Positions 17,855-25,989 of a stretch of 64,000 bases of DNA are shown piece by piece. The stretch lies in assembly GCF_900129375.1 (NCBI RefSeq), contig NZ_FQVN01000002.1, positions 620,001 to 684,000 of the forward strand, in the 5' to 3' direction. The DNA comes from Streptoalloteichus hindustanus (GTDB taxonomy: Bacteria > Actinomycetota > Actinomycetes > Mycobacteriales > Pseudonocardiaceae). The notes under the pieces were generated by a model that saw only the letters and a list, made by a program, of their open reading frames with translations, did no database searches and had not been told where the DNA came from. Both the position numbers and the translations under genes were made by a program. Position 1 is the first letter of the stretch. Each line of letters opens with the position of its first letter.

Positions 17855-18472
17855 GTGCGTGCCAAGGACATCATGACCCGTACGGTGGTCACCGTCGATC
17901 CGGCCGCTCCGGTCAAGGTGGCGGCCGCCATGCTCGCCGCCCACGGTTTCAGCGCGCTGCCGGTGGTGGCGGAGGACGACCGGCTCGTCGGGATCGTCAC
18001 CGAGGCCGACGTGGTGCGGGACCAGTTCCCCTTCGACCCGCGCGGCCTGGTCTTCGGCCAGCCGCTCCAGGTGGGCACGCCACCGGACACGGTGGGCGAG
18101 GTGATGACCACGCCGGTGTGCGCCATGCCTCCGGGGACCGACATCGTCGACCTCGCCAGGGCGATGCTGGAGGAGCACGTGCGCAGCATCCCGATCGTCG
18201 AGGGCTCGCGGGTGGTCGGCATCGTCACCCGGCGGGACCTGGTGCGGGTCCTGGCCAGGGACGACGCCGCGATCGCGGCCGACGTGCGGCACCGCCTGGT
18301 GATCTACGGCGGCTTCGACCGGTGGACGGTGCGGGTCGACAACGGCGTCGTCAGCGTCGAGGACGAGTTCGACGACCCCGCCGACCGGCACGTGGTGACC
18401 GTGCTGGCGCTGGCCGTGCCCGGCGTGCGCGACGTGCGGATGCGGACGGCCGAGCTCCAGGGGGCGGGTTGA
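17855..18472 (+). CDS. CBS-pair protein with C-terminal BON-like domain
   Basis: A 205-residue cytosolic protein. Two CBS motifs form a Bateman module: residues 1-60 (DIMTRTVVTVDP, then GFSALPVVAEDDRLVGIVTEADVV) and about 75-135 (VMTTPV, then VRSIPIVEGSRVVGIVTRRDLV). A BON-like fold follows (WTVRVDNGVVSVEDEFDD, then VPGVRDVRM). Bateman modules bind adenosyl nucleotides, so an energy-sensing role is likely. The GTG at 17855 is chosen because the protein then starts directly at the first CBS motif; the ribosome site, AGAGAGAAAGCT, is weak. A palindrome variant, GTCCATTAAGGAC, sits just upstream at 17825-17837. Confidence 0.85.
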   Translation: MRAKDIMTRTVVTVDPAAPVKVAAAMLAAHGFSALPVVAEDDRLVGIVTEADVVRDQFPFDPRGLVFGQPLQVGTPPDTVGEVMTTPVCAMPPGTDIVDLARAMLEEHVRSIPIVEGSRVVGIVTRRDLVRVLARDDAAIAADVRHRLVIYGGFDRWTVRVDNGVVSVEDEFDDPADRHVVTVLALAVPGVRDVRMRTAELQGAG

Positions 18473-18513
18473 GGTGGAGTGCCCACCGCTTCCCGGTCAG
18501 GGCCGGCGTGGTG

Positions 18514-18550
18514 ACCACTGTGGACTCGCGGGCTGTCCGTCCACAGTGGT
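18514..18550. terminator. Large inverted repeat behind the CBS gene
   Basis: ACCACTGTGGAC and GTCCACAGTGGT form a perfect 12-bp stem with a 13-nt loop, 41 nt after the stop. Each arm is also a near-match to the 13-bp palindrome that recurs in this window, so the terminator seems to be made from two copies. Confidence 0.5.
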
Positions 18551-18708
18551 GGGTCTCTGGTTCCTCGCCCTCGTTCCCCCTTGCGCCGTGCGGGACCCAC
18601 CTCGTGCTGTCGGGCCGTTGGCCCCGGTGGAACGGGATCGAAGCGGGTGGAGCGGACCCGTCGGCCGCGCCCACCGTCCGAGACAGGACGACCACGGAAG
18701 GGAGTCCC

Positions 18709-18850
18709 GTGACGGCGTTCACCACGACCACGGCCCCAGCGGTTCGCGGCGCTCGTGGACGGGCGGGTGGCGACGGTGCGGGGGCTCAGCCCGCCCGATC
18801 GCGACGCCTTGGTGCGGCTGTACGCCAAGCTTCGAGTTGCGGCGCTCTGA
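18709..18850 (+). pseudogene. Remnant of a GNAT acetyltransferase gene
   Basis: A GTG with GGAAGGGAG upstream starts VTAFTTTTAPA. A +1 shift near base 18742 then continues as RFAALVDGRVATVRGLSPPDRDALVRLYAKL before a stop. That second part resembles the opening of GNAT domains (DGR-V-VR-L-P-DRDAL--L), but the acetyl-CoA binding core is absent. I read it as a frameshifted, truncated remnant. The start signals look intact, so a short product may still be made. Confidence 0.5.
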
Positions 18851-18864
18851 GCTGGGCTGAACGC

Positions 18865-18996
18865 GTACGCGCGCGACTACTGCTCTGAAGTATGGGGGAA
18901 CCCCCACTTCAAACATCCCACGCAGGTCTGACAAAAACGCCGCTGTCAGGGGTCGGAGACCAATAGATCACCCGAAGTGGGACCGCACCTCCACAG
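18865..18996 (+). repeat. Intergenic repeat, copy A
   Basis: First of two tandem copies about 139 bp apart. Shared blocks in order are: GCGCGACTAC, a short hairpin GGGGGAACCCCC, ACTTCAAACATCCCACGC, TCTGACAAAAACGCC, and AGATCACCCGAAGTGGGA. No reading frame is conserved between copies, which suggests a DNA- or RNA-level element. Confidence 0.8.
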
Positions 18997-19136
18997 GTAC
19001 GCACGCGCGCGCGTGACTACCGGCCTGTAGTAAGGGGGACCCCCACTTCGAACATCTCACGCGGGTCTGACAAAAACGCCGGCGCCAGGGGCTGGGGGCC
19101 GGTAGATCACCCGAAGTGGGACGGCACTTCCTCGGG
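18997..19136 (+). repeat. Intergenic repeat, copy B
   Basis: Second tandem copy. The hairpin core is GGGGGACCCCC, followed by ACTTCGAACATCTCACGCG, TCTGACAAAAACGCC and AGATCACCCGAAGTGGGA. It differs from copy A mainly in loops and spacers, so conserved blocks stand out. About 270 bp of unexplained DNA separate it from the next gene. Confidence 0.8.
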
Positions 19137-19411
19137 CAGGCACGCGCGCAGGGTAAGGCCGGAACGGGACCAGTCCCTCCGGTTCTTCACACGCGGCCGG
19201 CCGGTCTCCCGCTGGCGCCGCGTCGGGAGGGCGGCCGCGTGCACGTCGTTCTGACGCTGGACCCGGTGGACTCGCATTTCGACGGTCACGTGTGCTGACG
19301 TGACCGGGAAGTCCGTGTCAGAAGGGCCGCAGCCACCGCGCGATCTGTCTACAGAGGACTATCAGGGACAGGGATGATGATGCGTTCCGCCAACCGGATG
19401 TACCGCGATGG

Positions 19412-20473
19412 CTATGCCGCGCCGTCGGCCGCCCGCCCACCGGGGTGTCGGTGGCGCCAGATCCAGAACACCGCACACGACAGCACCGCCCAGCCGGCCA
19501 GCACCAGGAACGGGAAGAGCTGCTGGTGGCCGCGGAAGTAGACGGCGTTGTGCTGCGCGTTGACCGACGCGCCGGGTGGTAGCCAGCGTCCGATGTGGCT
19601 GAGCAGCGACGGCAGCAGCGGCCAGGAGACCGCGCCGCCGGAGGACGGGTTGCCGACCAACACCATCAGCCCCCAGGTCGGCAGCATGCCCCACCGCCCC
19701 AGGAGCGTGTTGAACATGGTGAAGACCATGCCGGAGCAGAACATCGTCGCCGCGAGGATCAACCAGGACTCCACGAACGGCAGGTCGAGCGCGCCCAGCG
19801 CCCAGTCCACCACCGCGGCGATGGCGAAACCGCCGAGCAGCGCGTACGCCAGCGTGAACGCGATCCGCTCGGCCGGGTTCAACCCCCGCGCGTGCACGCT
19901 GAGCTGGATCGCGCCGACGAAGCCGATAATCACCGCGGCGAGCGAGATGTAGAACAGGGCGAGCCCGCGCGGATCGCCCTTCTGGAGCGGTTTGACGTCG
20001 GTGACCCGGACCGGGACCCCGACGGCCTGTCCCACCTTCGGCCCGGCGTCGGCGAGGAGCTGCGCCACCGTCGCCCCCGACGCGCCCGAGACGTCGAGCC
20101 CCACGCCCTCGGGCCGCATGGCGATGACCGCGTAGACCTCCTGCTCGTCGACCGCGTCCCGGGCCTGCCCCTCCGTCGGGTAGGCGCGCAGGTCGAGCGA
20201 GGCGTTCAGCGCCCGTTCCATGGCCGCCACGAACGTCGTGCCCCGCGGGTCGTCCTCGACGCCGACCACGGCGGTGGGGATGCGGTGCGGAGTCGGGTTG
20301 GCCATGACGTAGGTGTACGAGCCGGCGAACAGGCCGGCGACCGTGGCCAGGATGAGGACCAGCACGGTCGCCGGGAGGAACGGCGAGTCGCGGAACGCCT
20401 GCCAGCGCCTGGCCGCAGCTCCGCCGCGCGGTCGGGAGTCGTGCTCGTCGCGGTCGTCGGAGCGGTCGGACAT
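19412..20473 (-). CDS. ABC-2/YhgE-like integral membrane protein (DUF3533-like)
   Basis: A 353-residue membrane protein. A charged cytosolic N-terminus (about 30 residues) precedes one membrane helix (FLPATVLVLILATVAGLFAG), an outside domain of roughly 120 residues, and then about five helices between residues 175 and 340. This one-plus-five layout with a large external loop is typical of YhgE/Pip-like and ABC-2 permease-like proteins that may export substrates or act in the envelope. No ATPase gene is adjacent, so it may work alone or with a distant partner. It is divergent from the universal stress protein gene and lies between inverted copies of the intergenic repeat. Confidence 0.75.
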   Translation of the reverse strand: MSDRSDDRDEHDSRPRGGAAARRWQAFRDSPFLPATVLVLILATVAGLFAGSYTYVMANPTPHRIPTAVVGVEDDPRGTTFVAAMERALNASLDLRAYPTEGQARDAVDEQEVYAVIAMRPEGVGLDVSGASGATVAQLLADAGPKVGQAVGVPVRVTDVKPLQKGDPRGLALFYISLAAVIIGFVGAIQLSVHARGLNPAERIAFTLAYALLGGFAIAAVVDWALGALDLPFVESWLILAATMFCSGMVFTMFNTLLGRWGMLPTWGLMVLVGNPSSGGAVSWPLLPSLLSHIGRWLPPGASVNAQHNAVYFRGHQQLFPFLVLAGWAVLSCAVFWIWRHRHPGGRAADGAA

Positions 20474-20751
20474 GAGCGCAGACTAAACGTGGTCCCACGC
20501 TCCCGAGCCGGACTGACCAGGCGTCTTCCGGCCGGGTGGGGGACTTCCACCCGATGGTGGGGTTCTGGGCGAACTGCCCGCCGTCCGCCGGGTGCGGGGA
20601 GCAGAGGCTTTCGGCCGGACTCGTGCGGCCCTTCGCCGCTGCTGAGCGTGGGTGGCCGCGCTTAGCGTGGGTGTCGGTGGCCGCCGGAGCGGGTCGGCGG
20701 TGGCCGCCGAGGGGCCGTCGTGACGGCCGGGCCGACAACCAGGAGGGCGAG

Positions 20752-21651
20752 ATGACCAGCGAGAACGTCGGCCACCCCGTGGCGGTGGGCGTCGGTGACG
20801 ACCCGGCCGACCAGGAGGTCGTGCGGTGGGCGGCCGAGGAAGCGGCCCGCAGGGGCGTCGGCCTGCGCCTGGTGCACGGCTACGTGGTGCTGCCGTACAC
20901 GATGGACCAGTACGTGCCGGACTCGGACACGATGGCGCGCCGCGCCGGCGAAGCCGTGTTGGACGCCGCGACGGCGACGGCGCGGAGCGCGTGCCCCGGT
21001 CTGGAGGTGAGCATGAGCCTGACCTACGGAACACCGGATCTCGTGCTGGCGCAGGAGTCGGTGAACGCCGCGCTGGTCGTGGTCGGCACCCACCCGCACT
21101 CGGCCCTCACCGAGACGGTGTTCGGCTCCACGGCCGGCGCGCTGGTCAGGGACGCCCCCTGCCCGATCGTGGCCGTGCCGCGTGGCTCCGCCGGGCCGGA
21201 GCGGATCGGCCCGGTGGTGGCCGGTGTGGACGGCAGCCCCGCCTCCCAGGCCGCCCTGGCGTTCGCGTTCGACGCCGCGTCACGCCGCGGTCTCCCCCTG
21301 CGGGTGGCGCACTACTGGTACGGCGAGCTCACCGACGTCGAGCGGGCCGAGGCGCGGGAGGACCACCACGTGCTGCTGGCCGAGTCCCTGGCCGGTTTCC
21401 GGGAGCGCCACCCGGACGTGTCGGTCAGCTTCGTCGCCCGCGCCGCCGACCCGGTGCGGGAACTGCGCGCGGAGTCGGCGGAAGCCTGTCTGCTGGTGCT
21501 CGGAACGCACGGGCGCGGACGGCTCGTGAGTGCTCTGCTCGGCTCGGTCAGCCGCGACCTGGTGCGCACCGCGCGGTGCCCGGTGGCAGTGGTGCGACCG
21601 CAGACCGATTCGCCGGAGCCCCAAACTCCTGCGCGGCACCACAGCAAGTAG
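20752..21651 (+). CDS. Tandem-domain universal stress protein
   Basis: A 299-residue protein with two Usp domains, about 1-145 and 148-290. The first ends VVVGTHPHSALTETVFGSTA and the second has the ATP-binding G-2x-G-9x-G-S pattern as GTHGRGRLVSALLGSVS. Such proteins bind ATP and are induced by hypoxia, nitric oxide or stationary phase in actinobacteria. AGGAGGGCGAG precedes the ATG; a longer upstream frame is non-coding. The stop codon overlaps the first base of a perfect copy of the 13-bp palindrome. Confidence 0.93.
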   Translation: MTSENVGHPVAVGVGDDPADQEVVRWAAEEAARRGVGLRLVHGYVVLPYTMDQYVPDSDTMARRAGEAVLDAATATARSACPGLEVSMSLTYGTPDLVLAQESVNAALVVVGTHPHSALTETVFGSTAGALVRDAPCPIVAVPRGSAGPERIGPVVAGVDGSPASQAALAFAFDAASRRGLPLRVAHYWYGELTDVERAEAREDHHVLLAESLAGFRERHPDVSVSFVARAADPVRELRAESAEACLLVLGTHGRGRLVSALLGSVSRDLVRTARCPVAVVRPQTDSPEPQTPARHHSK

Positions 21652-21663
21652 TCCACAGTGGAC
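21651..21663. repeat. Palindrome GTCCACAGTGGAC touching a stop codon
   Basis: This is one of eight perfect copies in the window of GTCCA-N3-TGGAC. The other perfect copies are at 24561, 31674, 37611, 38366, 50984, 52491 and 63068. At least ten more sites differ by one or two bases. Two perfect copies are inside genes, the rest between genes. Chance expectation for a 10-base fixed pattern in 64 kb is about 0.1. It may be a highly iterated palindrome like HIP1 of cyanobacteria, or a protein-binding site. Confidence 0.8.
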
Positions 21664-21704
21664 TTATCTGGGTGCGTGGGGTCGAGCGGCACCCCTGGGC
21701 GCGC

Positions 21705-21831
21705 GTCCGGGCGGATGGGTGATCTGATTGCGTTTCCACCCGTCCGCGGGACCTCAGCCAGCCCGTTTTTGTCGGTGCCTCGTGAGATGTTGGAAATGGG
21801 GGGACCCACCCCTACCTGACTATGGAGTAGA
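21705..21831 (-). repeat. Intergenic repeat, copy C, inverted
   Basis: Read on the minus strand it aligns with copies A and B: CTACTCCATAGTC, a G-run and C-run hairpin, CCAACATCTCACG, GACAAAAAC, and AGATCACCC at the far end. It is more diverged. It lies 2.6 kb from copy B in opposite orientation, so the membrane protein and stress protein genes are enclosed by inverted copies. Confidence 0.7.
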
Positions 21832-21974
21832 CAACGCCCGGTGGTGGGACGCCGAGAAGCGTTTCGCGGGCTGACTGACCACAGTGGATGATCGGGGGCG
21901 TGCGGCTACCGCCGCACGCCCCCGATCCGCACCAGGGTCAGCGTCCCGTCGCGTCCGTCGCTCGGACGGCGAAG

Positions 21975-22727
21975 TCAGGAGTTCGCCGCGGTCGCCCGCG
22001 AGATGAACTCGATCTGCGCCCGGGTCGGACCGCCGTAGGTCGCCTCGATCTGCTCGGCGTTGACGGCCTGCATCTGGTAGAGCGAGTCCTTGAGACCCTG
22101 GTCCCCGCCGTGGAACCGCTCAAGCAGCCCCATCCACTCGCGGCCCAGCTCGCGGCCCTCCGCGCTCGCGGGGTCGGTTCCGGCGTCGACGGCGGCCTGG
22201 ACGCGGGCGATGAGCCGGGGCCAGCTCGCCTCCACCTCCTTGATCGCCTGCTCGCCGAGCTGCTCCCTGCGCTCCGCCAACGTGGCCAGCTGCTCGTCGC
22301 TGAAGTGCTTCTTCACGGCGTCGTCCACTGTGGTCACCTTTCGGATCAGTTCCAGGAAGTCGGTGACGGAGGCGCCCTCCGCGTCGCGCAGCGCGGCGAG
22401 TGTCGTCGCCACCTGCGCCCGCAGCGTCCGAACCGCGACCAACTGCTGGTCCAGATAGGACCGGTGCCGCGCGAGCAACGCCTCGACCGAGGACGTCCCG
22501 GCCAGGACGTCGCCGATCGACTCCAACGGCAACCCGAGCTGCCGCAGGGCCAGCACCTGGTAGAGCCGCCGGACGTCGGCCTCGTCGTAGCGCCGGTGTC
22601 CGGCGGACGTGCGCCGCGACGGCCGTACGAGCCCCAGATGGTCGTAGTGGTGCAGCGTGCGCACCGTCAGGCCGGTCCGCTCAGCCAACTGCCCGATCTT
22701 CCAGCCCTCGTCGGCCCGGTCCCGCAT
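21975..22727 (-). CDS. TipA-like MerR family transcriptional regulator
   Basis: A 250-residue protein. The N-terminal MerR domain (about 8-77) has KIGQLAERTGLTVRTLHHYDHLGLV and the wing segment RRYDEADV. A coiled linker follows, then a TipAS-type ligand domain (about 120-245) with KKHFSDEQL and EWMGLLERFHGGD. TipAL proteins bind thiopeptides and other amphipathic drugs and activate transcription by realigning a 19-bp spacer. Exactly such a promoter lies upstream, so it is almost certainly autoregulated. It is divergent from the catabolic operon that begins with the glutamine synthetase-like gene and could also control it. Confidence 0.92.
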   Translation of the reverse strand: MRDRADEGWKIGQLAERTGLTVRTLHHYDHLGLVRPSRRTSAGHRRYDEADVRRLYQVLALRQLGLPLESIGDVLAGTSSVEALLARHRSYLDQQLVAVRTLRAQVATTLAALRDAEGASVTDFLELIRKVTTVDDAVKKHFSDEQLATLAERREQLGEQAIKEVEASWPRLIARVQAAVDAGTDPASAEGRELGREWMGLLERFHGGDQGLKDSLYQMQAVNAEQIEATYGGPTRAQIEFISRATAANS

Positions 22728-22775
22728 TCCCTCGTCACCTTGTCTTCCACCACCGGCTCCCCGGCGGCACGAACG

Positions 22776-22806
22776 ACGCTAAGTCCTGACGTTACGTCAG
22801 GTTCAA
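22776..22806 (-). promoter_or_regulatory. MerR-type promoter with 19-bp spacer and perfect operator
   Basis: On the minus strand TTGAAC (-35) and TAGCGT (-10) are separated by 19 bp. The spacer region holds the palindrome CCTGACGTAACGTCAGG (22785-22801). Overlong spacers with a central palindrome are the hallmark of MerR-activated promoters. Transcription would start near 22769. Confidence 0.85.
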
Positions 22807-23155
22807 CCCTCGCCGAGCCCCCCGAACAGTGACGGCCACCACCGCACCAACCACCGCCGACGCGGCGAGCGACTCCGACGAGATCGTCAGCGGCGTCAAC
22901 GAGGGTGGCGTCAACGAGGACAGTGCTCGTGCGGAGAGGTACGAGAAGACCTTCCGAGTGGTGGAAGTCGTCCGGAGCGCGGCGGGTTGGCAGTCCACGG
23001 CGCTGGGTTAGGGGAGGGAGCAGGCGGTCGGCGTGCGGTGGGCGGTGCGGCATTCAGTCTTCTGTCGGCAACACTTCTCCTCTGTTCGGCTCGACTGGTA
23101 CAAACCTCGGCAGAAGCGTCTCCTGGGATGCCCACGACCCGACGGGAGCCTGGCC

Positions 23156-24496
23156 TTGACCCTGCCGGCACTGGACGAGGCCGCGCTCGACCGGATCGAC
23201 GAACGCTTCGCCGCGTCCGGCGTCCGGCTGCTGGTCGGCTCCACGGTGGACCTGGTCGGCGTGACGCGGGCCAAGACGGTGCCGGCGGCCAGGGCCAGGG
23301 CCTTCCACCTGGCCGGCATGGGTGCCTCGCCGACCTGGAGCGTGTTCTGCGTCGACAACCACATCGCGTTCACGTCCCGCCTCGGCGTGGTCGGGGACCT
23401 CCGGCTGCGGGCCGACCTGGCCGCCCTCCGCGTGCTCGGCGACGGACTGGCGTGGGCGCCCGCCGACCTGTGTGAACAGGACGGTTCCCCGTCGACCCTC
23501 TGTCCGAGGGCGCTCCTCCGGCGCGGTCAGGAGGCGCTCGCCGCGCACGGCCTGTCCGCGAGGATCGGCGCCGAGCTGGAGATGGTGCTGACCCAGCCGG
23601 ACGGGTCGCCCCTACCCGCGGGGAGCTGGGTCTCCTACGGGCTGGGCCCGGTGCTGGACCGGGAGCGGTTCCTCGCCGATCTGGTCGCCGCCGCGGACGC
23701 CGTGTCCCTGCCGCTGGAGCAGGTCCACGCCGAGTTCGGGCCGGGGCAGTACGAGTTGTCCCTGGCGCCGGCCGACCCGCTCACCGCCGCCGACGCGGTG
23801 GTGCTCGCGAAGCTGGTGATCGGCCGTCTCGCCCGTCGGCACGGACTGGGCGTGTCGTTCTCGCCCCAACCCTTCGCCGACGGGGTGGGCAACGGAGCGC
23901 ACCTGCACATGTCCTTGCGGCACAACGAAGTCCCGCTGTTCTCGGGTGGACCCGGACCGTACGGCCTGACGGCGGACGGAACGTCGGCGGTCGCCGGGAT
24001 CGTGTCCGGTCTGCCCGAACTCCTCGGCGTGTTCGCCGGATCGCTGCTGTCCGGCCACCGCCTGCGCCCCGGCCGCTGGGCCGGCGCGTTCGCGTGTTGG
24101 GGTTTGGAGAACCGCGAGGCGGCCGTGCGGTTCTGTGCCGCCACGGCAGGAAACCCGCACGGCGCGCACGTCGAGCTCAAGTGCGTCGACCCGTCGGCCA
24201 ACCCCTACCTGGCGGTCGCCGCGCTGCTCGGCCTGGCGCTGGACGGCGTGACCCGCTCGCTGGAGCTGCCGGCCGAGGTCACCGACGATCCCGCGCGGCG
24301 CGGCGACCTCGTGGCGTTGCCCGCGGACCAGGGCGCGGTGCTGGACGCGATGGCCGACTCCGCACTGGCCCGCCGTCTCCTCGGACCGGACATCCTGGAC
24401 GCGGTGCTGACGGTGCGCCGGTACGAGCGGGACACTTACGGTGACGAGGACCTGGCGACGCGCGCCGACAGGTTCCGGCTCACCTGGTCGGTCTGA
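23156..24496 (+). CDS. Glutamine synthetase family protein (gamma-glutamyl amine ligase-like)
   Basis: A 446-residue member of the GS superfamily. Visible catalytic elements are GAELEMVL (metal Glu), HAEFGPGQYEL, NGAHLHMSL (ammonia/metal His) and ENREAAVRFC with downstream VELKCVDPSANPYLAVAALLG. The N-terminal beta-grasp part is atypical and lacks the Tyr adenylylation loop of GlnA. Relatives such as PuuA, GlnA3 and GlnA4 glutamylate amines rather than ammonia. The neighbours (aminotransferase, FluG-type and M20 hydrolases) fit amine catabolism. No ATG or GTG fits; the TTG at 23156 has GGGAG 8 nt upstream. The 41 codons before it look non-coding. Confidence 0.85.
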   Translation: MTLPALDEAALDRIDERFAASGVRLLVGSTVDLVGVTRAKTVPAARARAFHLAGMGASPTWSVFCVDNHIAFTSRLGVVGDLRLRADLAALRVLGDGLAWAPADLCEQDGSPSTLCPRALLRRGQEALAAHGLSARIGAELEMVLTQPDGSPLPAGSWVSYGLGPVLDRERFLADLVAAADAVSLPLEQVHAEFGPGQYELSLAPADPLTAADAVVLAKLVIGRLARRHGLGVSFSPQPFADGVGNGAHLHMSLRHNEVPLFSGGPGPYGLTADGTSAVAGIVSGLPELLGVFAGSLLSGHRLRPGRWAGAFACWGLENREAAVRFCAATAGNPHGAHVELKCVDPSANPYLAVAALLGLALDGVTRSLELPAEVTDDPARRGDLVALPADQGAVLDAMADSALARRLLGPDILDAVLTVRRYERDTYGDEDLATRADRFRLTWSV

Positions 24497-24557
24497 TTCC
24501 CTCACCCCGCAGGAGATCACGCCATGCCGCCCACCGGTTCCGACGCCCCGGGACGCG

Positions 24558-24576
24558 ACTGTCCATTATGGACAGT
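24558..24576. promoter_or_regulatory. 19-bp palindrome before the aminotransferase gene
   Basis: ACTGTCCATTATGGACAGT is perfect apart from its central base and is the longest symmetric copy of the recurring palindrome. It sits in the only sizeable gap of the catabolic operon (152 bp), 73 bp before the ATG, where an operator would be expected. Confidence 0.6.
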
Positions 24577-24648
24577 GAAGGTCAGGGGCGCGACCGCTGA
24601 CGACAAGAGCCAGTTCGGCTCGGGAACGGCGACCGGAGGCGGTGCCGG

Positions 24649-25989
24649 ATGACCCGGACGCCGGAGGTCGACGAGCTGTACCGGCGGGACCTCGCCGCCG
24701 TCGCCGGCATCGAGAAACTGCGGTTCTTCCCGCTGTCCGTGGTCGCCGGCGAGGGCTGCTGGCTGACCGAGGCGGGCGGCCGGCGGCTGCTGGACCTGTC
24801 GGCCACCTGGACGGCCAGCGGGCTCGGGCACGGCCACCCCGCCGTGACCGAGGCGGTGGTCCGGGCGGTCCAGCGGCCACCGGGGGCCGGCGCGCTCTCC
24901 GCCGCCCACCCGGAGGCCGTGGGCCTGGCCGAGGAGCTGTTGGCGGCGGTGCCCGGGTCCGGTGACCGGCGGGTCTACCTCGGGCACGCCGGCTCGGACG
25001 CCAACGACGTCGCGTTGCGGGCGTGCCGGATGGCCACCGGACGACACCGGGTGGTGGCCTTCGAGCACGGCTACCACGGGGGCGGCGGCCTGGCCATGGG
25101 CGTCTCCGGGGTCCACGTGGACGCCGGGATGCCGGCCGACCCCGGCGCGGTCTTCGTGCCCTACCCCGACCCGCTGCGCCCGCACACCGGGGACCCGGCC
25201 ACCGCGGTCGCCGCGTCGGTGGCCGCGGCCGAGGAGGCGATGGCGGCCGGCGACGTGGCCTGCCTGATCGTGGAGCCGATCCTGTCCGACGGCGGGTTGG
25301 TGGTGCCGCCGGCCGGTTTCCTGGCCGCGCTGCACGCGGCGTGCCGCCGGCACGACGTCCCGATGATCTGCGACGAGGTCAAGATGGGGCTCGGCCGGCC
25401 CGGTCTGCTGCACGCGTTCCAGCACGACGACGTGCGGCCGGAGATCGTGACCTTCGGCAAGGCGCTCGGCGGCGGGCTGCCGCTGTCCGCGGCGGTCGGC
25501 CCGGCCGAGATCCTGGACGGGCCGCCGGCGGCTGCGCTGCTCACCACGGCCGGCAACCCGGTCTGCGCGGCGGCCGGGCGGGCGGTGCTGCGCACGGTCA
25601 CCGAGGAGCGACTCCCCGAGGCCGCTGCGCGGGCCGGCGCCCGGCTGACGGCTGGACTGCGGGAGATCGCCGCCGGCACCGGGCCCGGCGGCGCGGCGGC
25701 GGGCGAGCGCGTCGGCGACGTTCGCGGCCGGGGCCTGGCCATCGGCGTGGACCTGGTCGACTCCGGCCTGCGCCGGGACCCGGCGTTGGCGCGTCGGGCG
25801 GTCTACCGGGCGTGGCAGCTCGGCGCGGTCGTCCACTACGTCGGCGGCAACGTCCTGGAGGTCACCCCGCCGCTGGTGATCGGCGACGCGGAGATCGACC
25901 AGGCGGTGGAGATCCTGGGCACGGCCATCGGCGACGCGGCGCGCGGCGTCGTGCGGGACGAGGAGGTGGCGGCCTATGTCGGCTGGTGA
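24649..25989 (+). CDS. Class III PLP-dependent aminotransferase
   Basis: A 446-residue aspartate/omega-aminotransferase family enzyme. It has the PLP phosphate region GHAGSDANDVALR, the aromatic/His pair in FEHGYHGG, the ring-nitrogen Asp in ICDEVKMG and the Schiff-base Lys in TFGKALGGG. This class moves amino groups from omega-amines such as GABA, putrescine derivatives or 4-aminobutanoyl compounds. GGAGG lies 8 nt before the ATG. The stop overlaps the next gene by 14 bp. With the GS-like ligase it resembles a Puu-type route for amines, but the substrate cannot be read from sequence. Confidence 0.92.
   Translation: MTRTPEVDELYRRDLAAVAGIEKLRFFPLSVVAGEGCWLTEAGGRRLLDLSATWTASGLGHGHPAVTEAVVRAVQRPPGAGALSAAHPEAVGLAEELLAAVPGSGDRRVYLGHAGSDANDVALRACRMATGRHRVVAFEHGYHGGGGLAMGVSGVHVDAGMPADPGAVFVPYPDPLRPHTGDPATAVAASVAAAEEAMAAGDVACLIVEPILSDGGLVVPPAGFLAALHAACRRHDVPMICDEVKMGLGRPGLLHAFQHDDVRPEIVTFGKALGGGLPLSAAVGPAEILDGPPAAALLTTAGNPVCAAAGRAVLRTVTEERLPEAAARAGARLTAGLREIAAGTGPGGAAAGERVGDVRGRGLAIGVDLVDSGLRRDPALARRAVYRAWQLGAVVHYVGGNVLEVTPPLVIGDAEIDQAVEILGTAIGDAARGVVRDEEVAAYVGW

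Noticed and set aside
20474-20560. DevR-like half sites before the membrane protein gene
   Set aside because: Half-site spacing does not fit the DosR/DevR consensus.
22829-23011. Possible 60-residue protein between the TipA-like and GS-like genes
   Set aside because: No ribosome site, low complexity, lies in the divergent promoter region.
23033-23155. 41-codon N-terminal extension of the GS-like gene
   Set aside because: The sequence lacks similarity to the family and a ribosome site; the TTG at 23156 is better placed.
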